Positions 52,511 to 61,684 of a DNA stretch of 64,000 bases are shown piece after piece. The position numbers and the translations under genes were made by a program. Position 1 is the first letter of the stretch. Each line of letters starts with the position of its first letter. The DNA lies in the NCBI RefSeq assembly GCF_039542905.1, contig NZ_BAABIS010000001.1, positions 3,100,001 through 3,164,000 on the forward strand. The letters are read 5' to 3'. Under the pieces are notes generated by a model. It had not been told where the DNA came from and ran no database searches. It saw nothing but the letters and a program-made list of their open reading frames with translations. Source of the stretch: Kitasatospora terrestris. GTDB taxonomy: Bacteria > Actinomycetota > Actinomycetes > Streptomycetales > Streptomycetaceae.

Positions 52511-53674
52511 ATGACTTCGTTTCGACTGATCGTCACGGGCGGCGGCACCGGCGGCCACACCTACCCGGCCCTCACCGCGGTCCGCACCCTCCAGGCGCGG
52601 CTCGCGGCCGCCGGCCGGACGCTGGAGGTGCTGTGGGTCGGCACCCCGGACGGCCTGGAGGCCCGGGTCACCACCGCCGAGCGGATCCCGTTCACCACGG
52701 TCGCCACCGGTAAGATCCGGCGCAGCAGCAACCCGCTGAAGCTGCTCTCCCCGGCCAACCTGCGGGACATGGCGCGGGTGCCGCTGGGGGTCGTGCAGGC
52801 CCGGTCGGTCGTCGCCGGCTTCCGGCCGGACGTGGTGCTGGCCACCGGCGGGTACGTCGCCGTGCCGGTCGGCCTGGCCGCGAGGATGTGCCGCCGGCCG
52901 CTGGTGGTGCACGAGCAGACCGTCCGCCTCGGGCTGGCCAACCGCGGGCTCGCCCGGGCCGCGAGCGCGTTCGCCGTCTCCTCCGAGTCGACGCTGCAGC
53001 ACCTGCCGGGCGGCGCCCGGGAGCGGGCCGTGGTGACCGGCAACCCGGTCCGGCCCGAGGTGCTCGCCGGGCACCCGGACAAGGCCGTCCAGGCGCTCGG
53101 CCTGTGGGCCTTCGACCGCGCCCGCCCCACCGTCTACGTCACCGGCGGCGCCCAGGGCTCGGCCCAGATCAACGGCCTGGTCGCCGAGCTCCTGCCGTGG
53201 CTGCTGCCGCAGGCCAACGTCGTCCACCAGTGCGGCCCGGCCCACGAGGCCGAGCTGCGCCGGCGCGCCGCCGCGCTGCCCCCGGAGCTGGCCGGCCGCT
53301 ACCTGGTCACCGGCTTCGTCGGCGCCGAACTCCCCGACGTGCTGGCCCTGGCGGACGTGGTGGTCTCCCGCAGCGGCGCCGGCACGGTCGCCGAGCTGAC
53401 CGCCCTCGGCAAGGCCTCCGTGCTCGTCCCGCTGGCCTCCTCGGCCGGCAACGAGCAGGCCCACAACGCCCAGCACCTGCAGAGCGCCGGCGCGGCCGCC
53501 GCGCTGCTCGGCGAGGTGACCGCCGGTCACCTCGCCGACGCCGTGGCCCCGCTGCTCGCCGACCCGGCCCGCCGCGCGGACATGGCGCACCGCGCCCGGA
53601 CGCTGGGGCGTCCGGACGCGGCGGAGCGGCTGGTGGACGTGCTGCTGACGGCGGCTCAGCCGAGCAGCCGCTGA
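52511..53674 (+). CDS. MurG-like glycosyltransferase (GT28)
   Basis: A 387-residue GT-B enzyme similar to MurG, which adds GlcNAc to lipid I. It has the N-terminal GGGTGGHTYPAL loop, TGGYVAVPVGLAA, a VHEQT motif (MurG has HEQN), TGGAQGSAQINGLV and SRSGAGTVAELTALGKASVLVPL with ...GNEQAHNAQHL for the donor. It lies outside any cell-division cluster, so it is probably a second copy with a special role rather than the housekeeping enzyme. It is paired with the NodB-like lipoprotein upstream. Its last 19 bp overlap the convergent hydrolase gene. Confidence 0.93.
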   Translation: MTSFRLIVTGGGTGGHTYPALTAVRTLQARLAAAGRTLEVLWVGTPDGLEARVTTAERIPFTTVATGKIRRSSNPLKLLSPANLRDMARVPLGVVQARSVVAGFRPDVVLATGGYVAVPVGLAARMCRRPLVVHEQTVRLGLANRGLARAASAFAVSSESTLQHLPGGARERAVVTGNPVRPEVLAGHPDKAVQALGLWAFDRARPTVYVTGGAQGSAQINGLVAELLPWLLPQANVVHQCGPAHEAELRRRAAALPPELAGRYLVTGFVGAELPDVLALADVVVSRSGAGTVAELTALGKASVLVPLASSAGNEQAHNAQHLQSAGAAAALLGEVTAGHLADAVAPLLADPARRADMAHRARTLGRPDAAERLVDVLLTAAQPSSR

Positions 53675-54516
53675 GCCACCGCCTCGGTGGCGATGATCGA
53701 GTAGTGGTTGGTGCCCGGGACGGGCGCGGCCGGGATCGGCAGGTCCGCGAGGGCGATCCGGCCGGCGTCGTAGAGGCCCTGCGGCTCGTCCAGCAGGCCG
53801 CGCTCCGCCCACAGCAGTTCGGCGGGGCAGGGCAGCTTGCGGACGGCCGCGGCGGCCTCCGGGTCGACCAGCACCTGGCCGCCGTCCAGCCGGACCGCCT
53901 CCGGGACGCAGGAGGAGGTCAGTTCCGGTTCCTCGCCGACCAGGTCGCGCTGGGTGTAGGCGTCCAGCTCGGCGGTCCAGTCGGCCATCGCGGGGTGCTG
54001 CCGCCAGAACGCGCGGTACGCCTCGCGGTCGGGGAAGGTCATCGACAGCCGGGCCAGCGCCGGGCCGAGGACGGCGGCCAGCACGTCGTCCTCGGCCACC
54101 CCCTCGGGCAGCGGGAAGGTGACCGCGCCGTCCACCAGCAGCAGCCGCTCGACCGCCTCCGGGTGGCGGACGGCGGTCAGCGCACAGACCCAGGCGCCCA
54201 TCGAGTGGCCGACCAGCCGCACCGGGCCGGCGCCCAGGTGCGCGATCAGCAGCGCGACGTCGTCCGCGTGCCGGGCCAGTCCGTACGGCCCGCCGACCGT
54301 ACGGCTGGCGGCACGTCCCCGCAGGTCGGGGGCGTACAGGTGGACCCGCCCGGCGAGCAGGCGGGCGGCGGCGGCCCAGGCCAGGGCGTTGGCGGTGATG
54401 CCGTGGACCGCGACCACCACCGGCGCGCCCGGGTCGGCGGCGGGCCAGTGCAGCACGGCGAGCTCTCCGCCGGGCACGGGGACGGTCAGTTCCTGGTACG
54501 GCGTCGACTCGGTCAT
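53656..54516 (-). CDS. Alpha/beta hydrolase
   Basis: A 286-residue hydrolase with the oxyanion motif VVVAVHGITANA, nucleophile elbow GHSMGAWV (Ser of the triad), acid region ELLWAERGLLDEP and a late His in GTNHYSIIATEAVAQRLL. It has no signal peptide. Its start overlaps the stop of livM (ATGA), so it is translated with the transporter operon and likely works on the imported compound or a derivative, for example as an ester or lactone hydrolase. Similar proteins include enol-lactonases and haloperoxidase-like esterases; the substrate is not readable. Confidence 0.94.
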   Translation of the reverse strand: MTESTPYQELTVPVPGGELAVLHWPAADPGAPVVVAVHGITANALAWAAAARLLAGRVHLYAPDLRGRAASRTVGGPYGLARHADDVALLIAHLGAGPVRLVGHSMGAWVCALTAVRHPEAVERLLLVDGAVTFPLPEGVAEDDVLAAVLGPALARLSMTFPDREAYRAFWRQHPAMADWTAELDAYTQRDLVGEEPELTSSCVPEAVRLDGGQVLVDPEAAAAVRKLPCPAELLWAERGLLDEPQGLYDAGRIALADLPIPAAPVPGTNHYSIIATEAVAQRLLG

Positions 54517-55586
54517 GCGGCACCTTCGGTGACGGGAGCGGCAGGGACGTCCAGGGTACGGACGGCGCGTCCGGCGCGGAGGCGGGCGGGCAGCTTGGCC
54601 AGGCCGCCGGGCAGCAGGTAGACCACGGCCACGAACAGCGCGCCGAGCAGGAACAGCGGCTGGGAGAGCGGCACCCGCAGGACGCCCGGGAGGCCGCCGA
54701 CGGCGTCCGAGGTGGCCAGGTCGCCGAGCCGGTGCGCGGCCCAGGTGTAGAGGACGCCGCCGAGCAGCGGCCCCCAGCGGGTGCCGGAGCCGCCGAGGAC
54801 GACCATCACCAGCAGCGCGAGGGTTGCGTCCGAGCTCGCCGCCTGCGGCGTGGCCCCGCCCGTGAGGAGCAGGTGGACCACGCCGCCGGCGCCGGCCAGG
54901 CCGCCCGCGACCACGAAGGCGACCAGCTTGAATCCGTACGGGCGCAGGCCCAGCACCTCGATGCGGCGCTCGTTCTCGCGGATGCCGGCCCAGACGCGGC
55001 CGGTGGGCGAGGAGACCGTCCAGTGGACGACGGCCAGGGTGAGGACCAGGTAGGCGAGGGCGATCCAGTACAGGTTGGCGGTGTTGCCGATGCCGACCAG
55101 GGCGTCGGGCAGGTGCTCGGCGGGTGCGGAGCGGCCTTCCTCACCACCCGTCAGCCCGCCGGGGTTGCGCTGCACCAGGATCGCGCCGGCCTGGGCGAAG
55201 GCCAGGGTGACCATGGAGAAGCCGATGCCGGTGACCCGCAGGCTGACCGAGCCCAGCAGCAGTGCCAGCGCGACCGAGCAGGCGACGCCGAACAGCGCGG
55301 CGGGCACGAAGCCCAGGCCGAGTTCGAGCATGGCCAGGTCGGTGGCGTACAGGCCGGTGGCGAAGTACAGCGCGTGGCCGAAGGAGAGCAGGCCGGTGCG
55401 GCCCAGCAGCAGGTCGTAGCCGCTGGCGAGGGCGCCGTAGACCAGGCACAGGGCGATGAGCTGGAGGCTGCCGGGGCTGCCCAGCGGCCCGTCCAGCAGC
55501 CCGGGCAGCGGCAGCGCGCTGTACGGCGCGAGCAGCAGCACGGCCAGCAGGCCCACCGGCCACCAGCGCTTGAGGTGGTCGGTCAT
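54513..55586 (-). CDS. livM: Branched-chain amino acid-type ABC permease, LivM subunit
   Basis: A 357-residue permease with about nine hydrophobic segments. The LivM features are YDLLLGRTGLLSFGHALYFATGLYA near residue 60-85 and the loop VWAGIRENERRIEVLGLRPYGFKLVAFVVAGGLAGAGG. The ATG at 55584-55586 overlaps the livH stop (ATGA); the longer reading upstream is shadow of livH. The protein ends in a short Ala/Pro tail. Confidence 0.94.
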   Translation of the reverse strand: MTDHLKRWWPVGLLAVLLLAPYSALPLPGLLDGPLGSPGSLQLIALCLVYGALASGYDLLLGRTGLLSFGHALYFATGLYATDLAMLELGLGFVPAALFGVACSVALALLLGSVSLRVTGIGFSMVTLAFAQAGAILVQRNPGGLTGGEEGRSAPAEHLPDALVGIGNTANLYWIALAYLVLTLAVVHWTVSSPTGRVWAGIRENERRIEVLGLRPYGFKLVAFVVAGGLAGAGGVVHLLLTGGATPQAASSDATLALLVMVVLGGSGTRWGPLLGGVLYTWAAHRLGDLATSDAVGGLPGVLRVPLSQPLFLLGALFVAVVYLLPGGLAKLPARLRAGRAVRTLDVPAAPVTEGAA

Positions 55587-56449
55587 GCGAGCCTCCCGGT
55601 GAGTCCGCGCGGCCGCACCAGCAGCAGCACGGCGAGCAGGACGACGACCGACAGGTCGCCCAGCCCCGCCGCGGTGTAGTAGTTGGCGAACTGCTGGACC
55701 AGGCCGACCGCGACGGACGCGACCGCGGCACCGGTCACCGACCCCATCCCGCCCATCACCACCACCACGAACGCGAAGACCAGCAGCCCGGTGCCCTGCG
55801 AGGGGTTGACCGAGCCGAAGTACAGGCCGGCCAGGGCCCCGCCGAGCGCCGCGGCGGCGCCGCCGATCGCGAAGACCAGCGTGAACGCCTTGCGGACGTC
55901 GATGCCCAGCGCGGTGACCATCGCTCGGTCCTCGACCCCGGCCCGGACGATCAGGCCGTAGCGGGTCCGGGCCAGGAACAGCCGCAGCGCGAGGAGCACC
56001 AGCACCGCCGCGCCCATCAGCACGAAGCGGTTGACCGGGACGACGGCGCCCAGCAGCCGCACCGTGCCGGCGAGCGCCTCCGGCTGCGGGAAGGGCCGTG
56101 CGTCGGCGCCCCAGACGCCCATCAGCAGGGCGGGCAGCGCCAGCCCGACGCCGACGGTGGCGAGGATCTGGTCCCGCGGCCGGGCGTACAGCGGGCGGAT
56201 CAGCACCAGCTCCAGCAGCACGGCGGCGGCGGTGCCGACCACGGTGCCGAACAGCACCGCGAGCCAGAAGCCCATGCCGCCCTCGGTGGCGGCCCACCAG
56301 GTGGCGTACGCGCCGATCGACAGCAGCGCGCCGTGGGCGAAGTTCAGCACGTCCATCAGGCCGAAGATCAGTGACAGGCCGCTGGCGACCAGGAAGTAGA
56401 GCGCGCCCAGGCCGAGGCCGGTGCAGGCGAGCAGGACGATCGTGTTCAT
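55583..56449 (-). CDS. livH: Branched-chain amino acid-type ABC permease, LivH subunit
   Basis: A 288-residue permease with about eight membrane segments and the LivH signature GLSLIFGLMDVLNFAHGALLSIGAYATWWA. The cytoplasmic loop YGLIVRAGVEDRAMVTALGIDVRKAFTLVFAIG contacts the ATPases. Start and stop overlap the neighbours (TGATG with livF, ATGA with livM). Confidence 0.95.
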   Translation of the reverse strand: MNTIVLLACTGLGLGALYFLVASGLSLIFGLMDVLNFAHGALLSIGAYATWWAATEGGMGFWLAVLFGTVVGTAAAVLLELVLIRPLYARPRDQILATVGVGLALPALLMGVWGADARPFPQPEALAGTVRLLGAVVPVNRFVLMGAAVLVLLALRLFLARTRYGLIVRAGVEDRAMVTALGIDVRKAFTLVFAIGGAAAALGGALAGLYFGSVNPSQGTGLLVFAFVVVVMGGMGSVTGAAVASVAVGLVQQFANYYTAAGLGDLSVVVLLAVLLLVRPRGLTGRLA

Positions 56450-57171
56450 CAGGGGGTCACCTCGGGGGCGGGGCGGTGGCTGCCGACGCCGAGCAGCCGG
56501 CGGGCGGCGTCCTCGTCGGCGAGCAGTTCGGCGGCGTCGCCCTGGTGGGCGGTGCGGCCGTCGGCGAGGACGGCGCAGGTCCCGGCGACCCGGCGCACCA
56601 GGGCCAGGTTCTGCTCGACCAGCAGCACCGGCACGGTCTCGGCGACCCGGGCCAGCACGTCGGCGACCTCGGCGACGATCTTCGGGGCGAGGCCCTTGGT
56701 GGGCTCGTCGGCGACGATCAGCCGGTTGCCGTTCAGCAGGGTGCGGCCGATGGCCACCATCTGCTGCTGGCCGCCGGACAGGCTGCCGGCCAACTGGCCC
56801 GCGCGCTGCTTCAGTTCGGGGAACAGCTCGTGGACCAGGTCGTAGGCGGGGGTCGCGTCGCGTTCCGCGAGGCGGAGGTTCTCGGCGACCGTGAGGCCGG
56901 CGAAGATCCCCCGGTCCTCCGGCGCGTAGCCGATCCCCCGGCGCACGATCAGGTGCGTGGGCAGCGCGCCGATCTCGGCGCCGTCGAAGGCCACCGCGCC
57001 GGTGCGCGGCACCAGGCCGAGCAGCGCCTTGACGGTGGTGGTCTTCCCCGCGCCGTTGCGCCCCAGCAGGGCCGTGACACCGCTCGGGGCGACGTCCAGG
57101 TCCACGCCGTGCAGGATGTGCAGGCCGTCGATCACCACCCGCAGGTCGCGGGCGGACAGCAGCGCGCTCAC
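56449..57171 (-). CDS. livF: Branched-chain amino acid-type ABC ATPase, LivF subunit
   Basis: A 240-residue ATPase with Walker A GRNGAGKTT, the LivF-typical RRGIGYAPEDRGIFAGLTVAENL, signature SLSGGQQQMV and Walker B LIVADEPTKGLAP. The GTG at 57169-57171 overlaps the livG stop (GTGA). Confidence 0.95.
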   Translation of the reverse strand: MSALLSARDLRVVIDGLHILHGVDLDVAPSGVTALLGRNGAGKTTTVKALLGLVPRTGAVAFDGAEIGALPTHLIVRRGIGYAPEDRGIFAGLTVAENLRLAERDATPAYDLVHELFPELKQRAGQLAGSLSGGQQQMVAIGRTLLNGNRLIVADEPTKGLAPKIVAEVADVLARVAETVPVLLVEQNLALVRRVAGTCAVLADGRTAHQGDAAELLADEDAARRLLGVGSHRPAPEVTP

Positions 57172-57926
57172 AGCGCCTCCCCGAGATAGGCCTGCTGGAC
57201 GGTCTCGTCGGCCATCACCGCAGCGGGCGTGTCCAGGGCGAGCAGCGTGCCGTGGTGCATCACCGCCAGCCGGTCGGCCAGACCCAGCAGCACGTCCATG
57301 TGGTGCTCGACCATCAGCACCGTGCGGCCCTGCTCCTTGTGCACCGAGCGGATCAGCTCGACCAGCGCGGGCACCTCCTCGGCGCTGACGCCGGCCATCG
57401 GCTCGTCCAGCAGGATCAGCCGGGGGTCGGAGACCAGCAGCACCGCGAGTTCCAGCTTGCGCTTCTCGCCGTGCGACAGCGAACCGGCCAACGCCTCGGC
57501 GCGGTCCGCGAGTTCGGTGCGCTCCAGGGTCTCGGCGACCGCTTTCGCGTACCGCTCGGCGCGGCGCCAGATCCGGTACGAGGCGCGCGGCCCGGCGGCC
57601 GCCTGGGCGGCCAGGCGGACGTGGTCGGCGACGGTCAGCCCGGCCCACAGCGAGGAGGTCTGGAAGGTCCGGCCGAGGCCCCGCCGGGCCCGCGCGTGCA
57701 CGGGCTCGGCGGTGACGTCGGCGCCGTCCAGCTCCAGCGAGCCGTGGCTCGCCGGGCAGATGCCGCTGATCAGGTTGAACAGGGAGGTCTTCCCCGCCCC
57801 GTTCGGGCCGATGAAGGCGACGAACTCGCCCTCACCGACCTCGAACGAGACGTCCTCCACGATCGGCACGCCCCGGACGGACCAGCCGAGGCCGTTCAGC
57901 CGCAGCACGGGGACGGGAGTCGACAC
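57168..57926 (-). CDS. livG: Branched-chain amino acid-type ABC ATPase, LivG subunit
   Basis: A 252-residue ATPase with Walker A GPNGAGKTS, the LivG-specific RRGLGRTFQTSSLWAGLTVADHV, signature SLSHGEKRKLE (His in place of Gly at the second position, as in a subset of LivG proteins), and Walker B LILLDEPMAGVS. The GTG start is 4 bp downstream of the livK stop. Confidence 0.95.
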   Translation of the reverse strand: MSTPVPVLRLNGLGWSVRGVPIVEDVSFEVGEGEFVAFIGPNGAGKTSLFNLISGICPASHGSLELDGADVTAEPVHARARRGLGRTFQTSSLWAGLTVADHVRLAAQAAAGPRASYRIWRRAERYAKAVAETLERTELADRAEALAGSLSHGEKRKLELAVLLVSDPRLILLDEPMAGVSAEEVPALVELIRSVHKEQGRTVLMVEHHMDVLLGLADRLAVMHHGTLLALDTPAAVMADETVQQAYLGEAL

Positions 57927-57930
57927 CGGA

Positions 57931-59166
57931 TCAACCCGCCATCGGGGCGACCGGGGGCGCCACCTGGTCGGCGGGGACGGTGTTCACCACGGTCGGCTCG
58001 GCGGCCGCGCCGGAACCGGTCAGCTTGACCTGGAACATCGGCTGCAGCAGGGCGTGGTCCTCGGCCCGGACGGTCAGCTTGCCCTTGACGCCGTCGAAGC
58101 TCCAACCCTCCAGGGACTTCACCAGCGCGTCGGTGTCGGCGGTGGCGCCCTTGGTGGACTCCAGGGCGTGCACCACCATCTGGGCGGCGGTGAAGCCGTC
58201 GGGGGTGAAGATGTCCGGCTTGGAGCCGGCCTTGGTGACCGCGTCGGTCATCGCCACCTCGACCTCGTTGGAGCCGGCGGCGCCCGCGAAGTAGTGGTTC
58301 AGGAAGGAGATCTTCTCGCCGGCCTGGCCGAACAGCGGGTACGAGGCCGCCAGGTCGAGGCCGGTGACCACCTGGGTGGCGGAGAAGACGTCCTGCTGGG
58401 AGAGCGAGGTCCACAGCGCGGAGGCGGTGTCGCCGGCCCAGGCGACGAACAGCAGGTCCGGCTTGGCGCCCTTGGCCTGGGTGGCGAACGGGGTGAGGTC
58501 GGTCGCGGACGGCGGGGCGAGCACCGCGTCCACCGTCGCGCCCTCGGCGCCGAGCACCGCCTTCACGGCGGCCACGTTCGCCTGGCCGAAGGCGCTGTCC
58601 TGGGCCAGCACGGTGACCTTCTTGCCCTTGGCGTCCTTGCCGATGAACGAGGCCGCGGTACGGATGTCCTGGTACGACTGGCGGCCGGAGCGGAAGGTGT
58701 ACTTGTTCAGGCCGGTGACCTTGTCCGCGGCGGCCGGGCCGGAGATGAACAGCACCTTGTTCTGCGCGGCGATCGGGCCGACCTGCAGGGCCACGCCCGA
58801 GGCGGTCGAACCGGCCAGGATCTTCGCGCCCTTGCCGATCAGGTCCTTGGCGCCGGAGACCGCCTTGGCCGGGTCTCCGGCGTCGTCCTGCTCGGCGATC
58901 TCGACCGGGTGGCCGTCGACCGCGTTGGTGCCCTTGGTGGCGTAGGCCAGGCCGGCCTTGAAGCCCTCCAGGTACTGCTTGCCGTACGCGGCCAGCGGGC
59001 CGGTCTTGCTGTACACCAGGCCGACCTGGACCGGGGCCTTGGAGCCGCTGTCGGCACTGCCGGTGCCGGCGGTGCCGGCCTTGGCGCAGCCCACCGCGAG
59101 CAGGCCGCAGGCCGCCATCACGGCGAGGCGCCGGGCGGATCCGGGGGTGGCGTCCGTACGAGACAT
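57931..59166 (-). CDS. livK: Branched-chain amino acid-type ABC substrate-binding lipoprotein
   Basis: A 411-residue binding protein and first gene of the operon. The signal ([16 protein letters not shown]) ends in a lipobox with Cys27 as anchor. The mature protein has the leucine/isoleucine/valine-binding fold: [52 protein letters not shown] and [17 protein letters not shown]. Such proteins also bind aromatic or short-chain acids, so the ligand is open. The ATG at 59164-59166 follows CAGGAG. Confidence 0.95.
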   Translation of the reverse strand: MSRTDATPGSARRLAVMAACGLLAVGCAKAGTAGTGSADSGSKAPVQVGLVYSKTGPLAAYGKQYLEGFKAGLAYATKGTNAVDGHPVEIAEQDDAGDPAKAVSGAKDLIGKGAKILAGSTASGVALQVGPIAAQNKVLFISGPAAADKVTGLNKYTFRSGRQSYQDIRTAASFIGKDAKGKKVTVLAQDSAFGQANVAAVKAVLGAEGATVDAVLAPPSATDLTPFATQAKGAKPDLLFVAWAGDTASALWTSLSQQDVFSATQVVTGLDLAASYPLFGQAGEKISFLNHYFAGAAGSNEVEVAMTDAVTKAGSKPDIFTPDGFTAAQMVVHALESTKGATADTDALVKSLEGWSFDGVKGKLTVRAEDHALLQPMFQVKLTGSGAAAEPTVVNTVPADQVAPPVAPMAG

Positions 59167-59428
59167 GGGGGCGGCTCCTGAGGGTGCAAGTGCTGGTGGA
59201 TGCCGGAACCGTAGGGTCACCGCCCGCGCGGCGACATGTGACGGGGCCACGTACCGCGGCGCGCGGTTGTGTGCCCGTGCGCCATGTCGCCGCCGCCCCG
59301 CCCCGGGGGTGTGGGCGGCACACACCGCACCGGGCCGGCCCATGGCCCGTACCGCCATGGAAAGGGCCCGGGGCTGCGGCGAGGGTGGTGCCGGAAAACT
59401 CCCCGTCTCTCCCTCCAGAGGTGACCCC
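59167..59428. promoter_or_regulatory. Divergent promoter region between liv operon and CoA-transferase genes
   Basis: It contains a perfect 11-bp inverted repeat: GCGGCGACATG at 59228-59238 and CATGTCGCCGC at 59283-59293, 44 bp apart. Two sites so placed could bind a repressor that loops or wraps the DNA and controls both directions. CCATGG motifs occur twice further on (about 59339 and 59356). Confidence 0.45.
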
Positions 59429-60190
59429 TTGGACAAGGTCCTGGACTCCGCCGCACGCGCCGTGGCGGACATTCCCGACGGCGCGGTGCTGGCGGTCGGC
59501 GGCTTCGGGCTGTGCGGCATCCCCTCCACCCTGATCGGCGCCCTGGCCGAGGCCGGGACGGCCGGCCTGCGGGTGGTCTCCAACAACTGCGGGGTGGACG
59601 ACTGGGGCCTCGGCCTGCTGCTGCGGGCCGGCCGGATCGCCCGGATGACCTCCAGCTACGTCGGCGAGAACAAGGAGTTCGCCCGGCAGTACCTCTCCGG
59701 CGAGCTGGAGGTGGAGCTGACCCCGCAGGGCACCCTGGCCGAGCGGCTGCGGGCGGGCGGCGCGGGCATCCCGGCGTTCTTCACCCCGGCCGGCGTCGGC
59801 ACCCAGGTCGAGGAGGGCGGCCTGCCCTGGCGCTACGCCGCCGACGGCTCGGTCGCCCTCGCCTCCCCGCCCAAGGAGGTCCGCGAGTTCGGCGGCCGCC
59901 GCTACCTGCTGGAGGAGGGCATCACCGCCGACTTCGCACTGGTCCGCGCCGAGGTCGCCGACCGGCACGGCAACTGCGTCTTCCACGCCGCCGCCCGCAA
60001 CTTCAACCCGCTGTGCGCCACCGCCGGGCGGATCACCGTGGTCGAGGCCGACCGGATCGTCGAGCCCGGAGAGCTGCCGCCGGACGCCGTCCACCTGCCC
60101 GGCGTGTACGTGGACCGGGTGGTCGCCGCCGACCCCGCCGACCGCCGGATCGAGCGCCGCACCGTCCGCACCGCCCCCGAGGAGAACTGA
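59429..60190 (+). CDS. scoA: 3-oxoacid CoA-transferase, subunit A
   Basis: A 253-residue subunit of a family I CoA-transferase (succinyl-CoA:3-ketoacid or 3-oxoadipate type). The CoA-binding [16 protein letters not shown] is near residue 24, followed by [17 protein letters not shown] and [55 protein letters not shown]. The start is read as TTG at 59429 because AGAGGTGA precedes it by 5-6 bp and the family starts with DKVL. The stop overlaps the scoB start (TGATG). It diverges from the liv operon. Confidence 0.94.
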   Translation: MDKVLDSAARAVADIPDGAVLAVGGFGLCGIPSTLIGALAEAGTAGLRVVSNNCGVDDWGLGLLLRAGRIARMTSSYVGENKEFARQYLSGELEVELTPQGTLAERLRAGGAGIPAFFTPAGVGTQVEEGGLPWRYAADGSVALASPPKEVREFGGRRYLLEEGITADFALVRAEVADRHGNCVFHAAARNFNPLCATAGRITVVEADRIVEPGELPPDAVHLPGVYVDRVVAADPADRRIERRTVRTAPEEN

Positions 60191-60831
60191 TGCCCGCCGC
60201 CTCCGACCCGCGCGACCTGCTCGCCGCCCGCGCCGCCCGCGAACTGCGCGACGGCCAGTACGTCAACCTGGGCATCGGCCTGCCCACCCTGATCCCCAAC
60301 CACCTGCCCGCCGGGGTGCACGTGGTGCTGCACTCCGAGAACGGCATCCTCGGCGTCGGCCCCTACCCGGCGGAGGCCGACGTCCACCCCGACCTGATCA
60401 ACGCCGGCAAGGAGACCGTGACGGTCGACGCCGGCGCCTCCTACTTCGACTCGGCGTTCTCCTTCGGCATGGTCCGGGCCGGCCGGATCGACGTCTCGGT
60501 GCTCGGCGCGATGCAGGTCTCCGCCGCCGGCGACCTGGCCAACTGGATGATCCCCGGCAAGATGGTCAAGGGCATGGGCGGCGCGATGGACCTGGTGCAC
60601 GGCGCCCGCCGGCTGATCGTGGTGATGGAGCACACCGCCAAGGACGGCAGCCCCAAGATCGTCAACGAGCTGGACCTGCCCGCCACCGGCCGCCGCGTCG
60701 TCCACCGCATCGTCACCGACCTCGCGGTCCTCGACGTCACCCCCGAGGGCCTGCGCGTGGTCGAGATCGCCGACGGCCACACCCTCGACGAGGTCCGCGC
60801 CGCCACCGAACCCGACCTGCTCACCGGCTGA
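60190..60831 (+). CDS. scoB: 3-oxoacid CoA-transferase, subunit B
   Basis: A 213-residue subunit carrying the catalytic glutamate in [10 protein letters not shown] (about residue 51). [15 protein letters not shown] and [23 protein letters not shown] are family blocks. With subunit A it moves CoA from succinyl-CoA to a 3-oxoacid such as acetoacetate or 3-oxoadipate. It ends in a strong terminator. Confidence 0.96.
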   Translation: MPAASDPRDLLAARAARELRDGQYVNLGIGLPTLIPNHLPAGVHVVLHSENGILGVGPYPAEADVHPDLINAGKETVTVDAGASYFDSAFSFGMVRAGRIDVSVLGAMQVSAAGDLANWMIPGKMVKGMGGAMDLVHGARRLIVVMEHTAKDGSPKIVNELDLPATGRRVVHRIVTDLAVLDVTPEGLRVVEIADGHTLDEVRAATEPDLLTG

Positions 60832-60856
60832 CCGGCCGACCGCCCCCGGAACGGCA

Positions 60857-60893
60857 CTCGGCCGGCACCCGCGCGCAGCGGGTGCCGGCCGAG
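60857..60893. terminator. Bidirectional terminator between scoB and ung
   Basis: CTCGGCCGGCACCCG and CGGGTGCCGGCCGAG form a perfect 15-bp stem with a 7-nt loop, 26 bp after scoB and 17 bp before the end of convergent ung. Confidence 0.88.
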
Positions 60894-60909
60894 CCGGCCG
60901 AGTCGGTGG

Positions 60910-61620
60910 TCAGGCCCCGGCGGCGGGGATGCGCCAGTCGATCGGCTCGGTGCCGAAGCCCTCGAGCGCGGCGTCGATCTGCGAGAACGGCTTGCTGCCG
61001 AAGAACAGCTTCGCCGACAGCGGCGACGGGTGGGCGCCCTGGACCACCACGTGGCGCTCGGTGTCGATCAGCGGCAGCTTCTTCTTCGCGTAGTTGCCCC
61101 ACAGCACGAAGACGCAGGGCTCCTCGCGGTCGCTGACCGCCTTGATCACCGCGTCGGTGAACTTCTCCCAGCCCTTGGCCTTGTGCGAGTTGGGCTCGTG
61201 CGCCCGCACCGTGAGCACCGCGTTGAGCAGCAGCACGCCCTGCTCGGCCCAGTGCATCAGGTAGCCGTGGTCGGGGGCCGGGACGCCGAGGTCGGCCTCC
61301 AGCTCCTTGTAGATGTTGCGCAGCGACGGCGGGATCTTCGTCCCCGGCAGCACCGAGAAGCTCATGCCGTGGGCCTGGCCGTTGTCGTGGTACGGGTCCT
61401 GCCCGAGGACGAGCACCCGGACCTTGTCGTACGGCGTCGCGGCGAGCGCCGAGAACTCCTGCCCGGCCGGCGGGAAGACCTCGTGCTCGGCGCGCTGCTC
61501 GGCCACGAAGGCGGCCAGCTGGGCGAAGTACGGCTTGGCGGTCTCGTCGGCGAGCACCGCCCGCCAGGACTCGGGCAGTTCCAGGTCGGTGCCCACAGCC
61601 GTCTCGGCCATATCCGTCAC
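60910..61620 (-). CDS. ung: Uracil-DNA glycosylase
   Basis: A 236-residue family 1 enzyme removing uracil from DNA. The water-activating Asp75 is in LGQDPYHDNGQAHG, and the minor-groove loop with its His is in GAHPSPLSAKLFFG near residue 195-208. WGNYAKKKLPL is also typical. The GTG at 61618-61620 has GGAGG 9 bp upstream; the ATG at 61611 would give a protein three residues shorter. Confidence 0.97.
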   Translation of the reverse strand: MTDMAETAVGTDLELPESWRAVLADETAKPYFAQLAAFVAEQRAEHEVFPPAGQEFSALAATPYDKVRVLVLGQDPYHDNGQAHGMSFSVLPGTKIPPSLRNIYKELEADLGVPAPDHGYLMHWAEQGVLLLNAVLTVRAHEPNSHKAKGWEKFTDAVIKAVSDREEPCVFVLWGNYAKKKLPLIDTERHVVVQGAHPSPLSAKLFFGSKPFSQIDAALEGFGTEPIDWRIPAAGA

Positions 61621-61684
61621 GTCTACCTACCTCCGGTGCGACATTCGCCGCGTCGCGCTCTGTGCGTCGTGCGTTGGTTGAACG

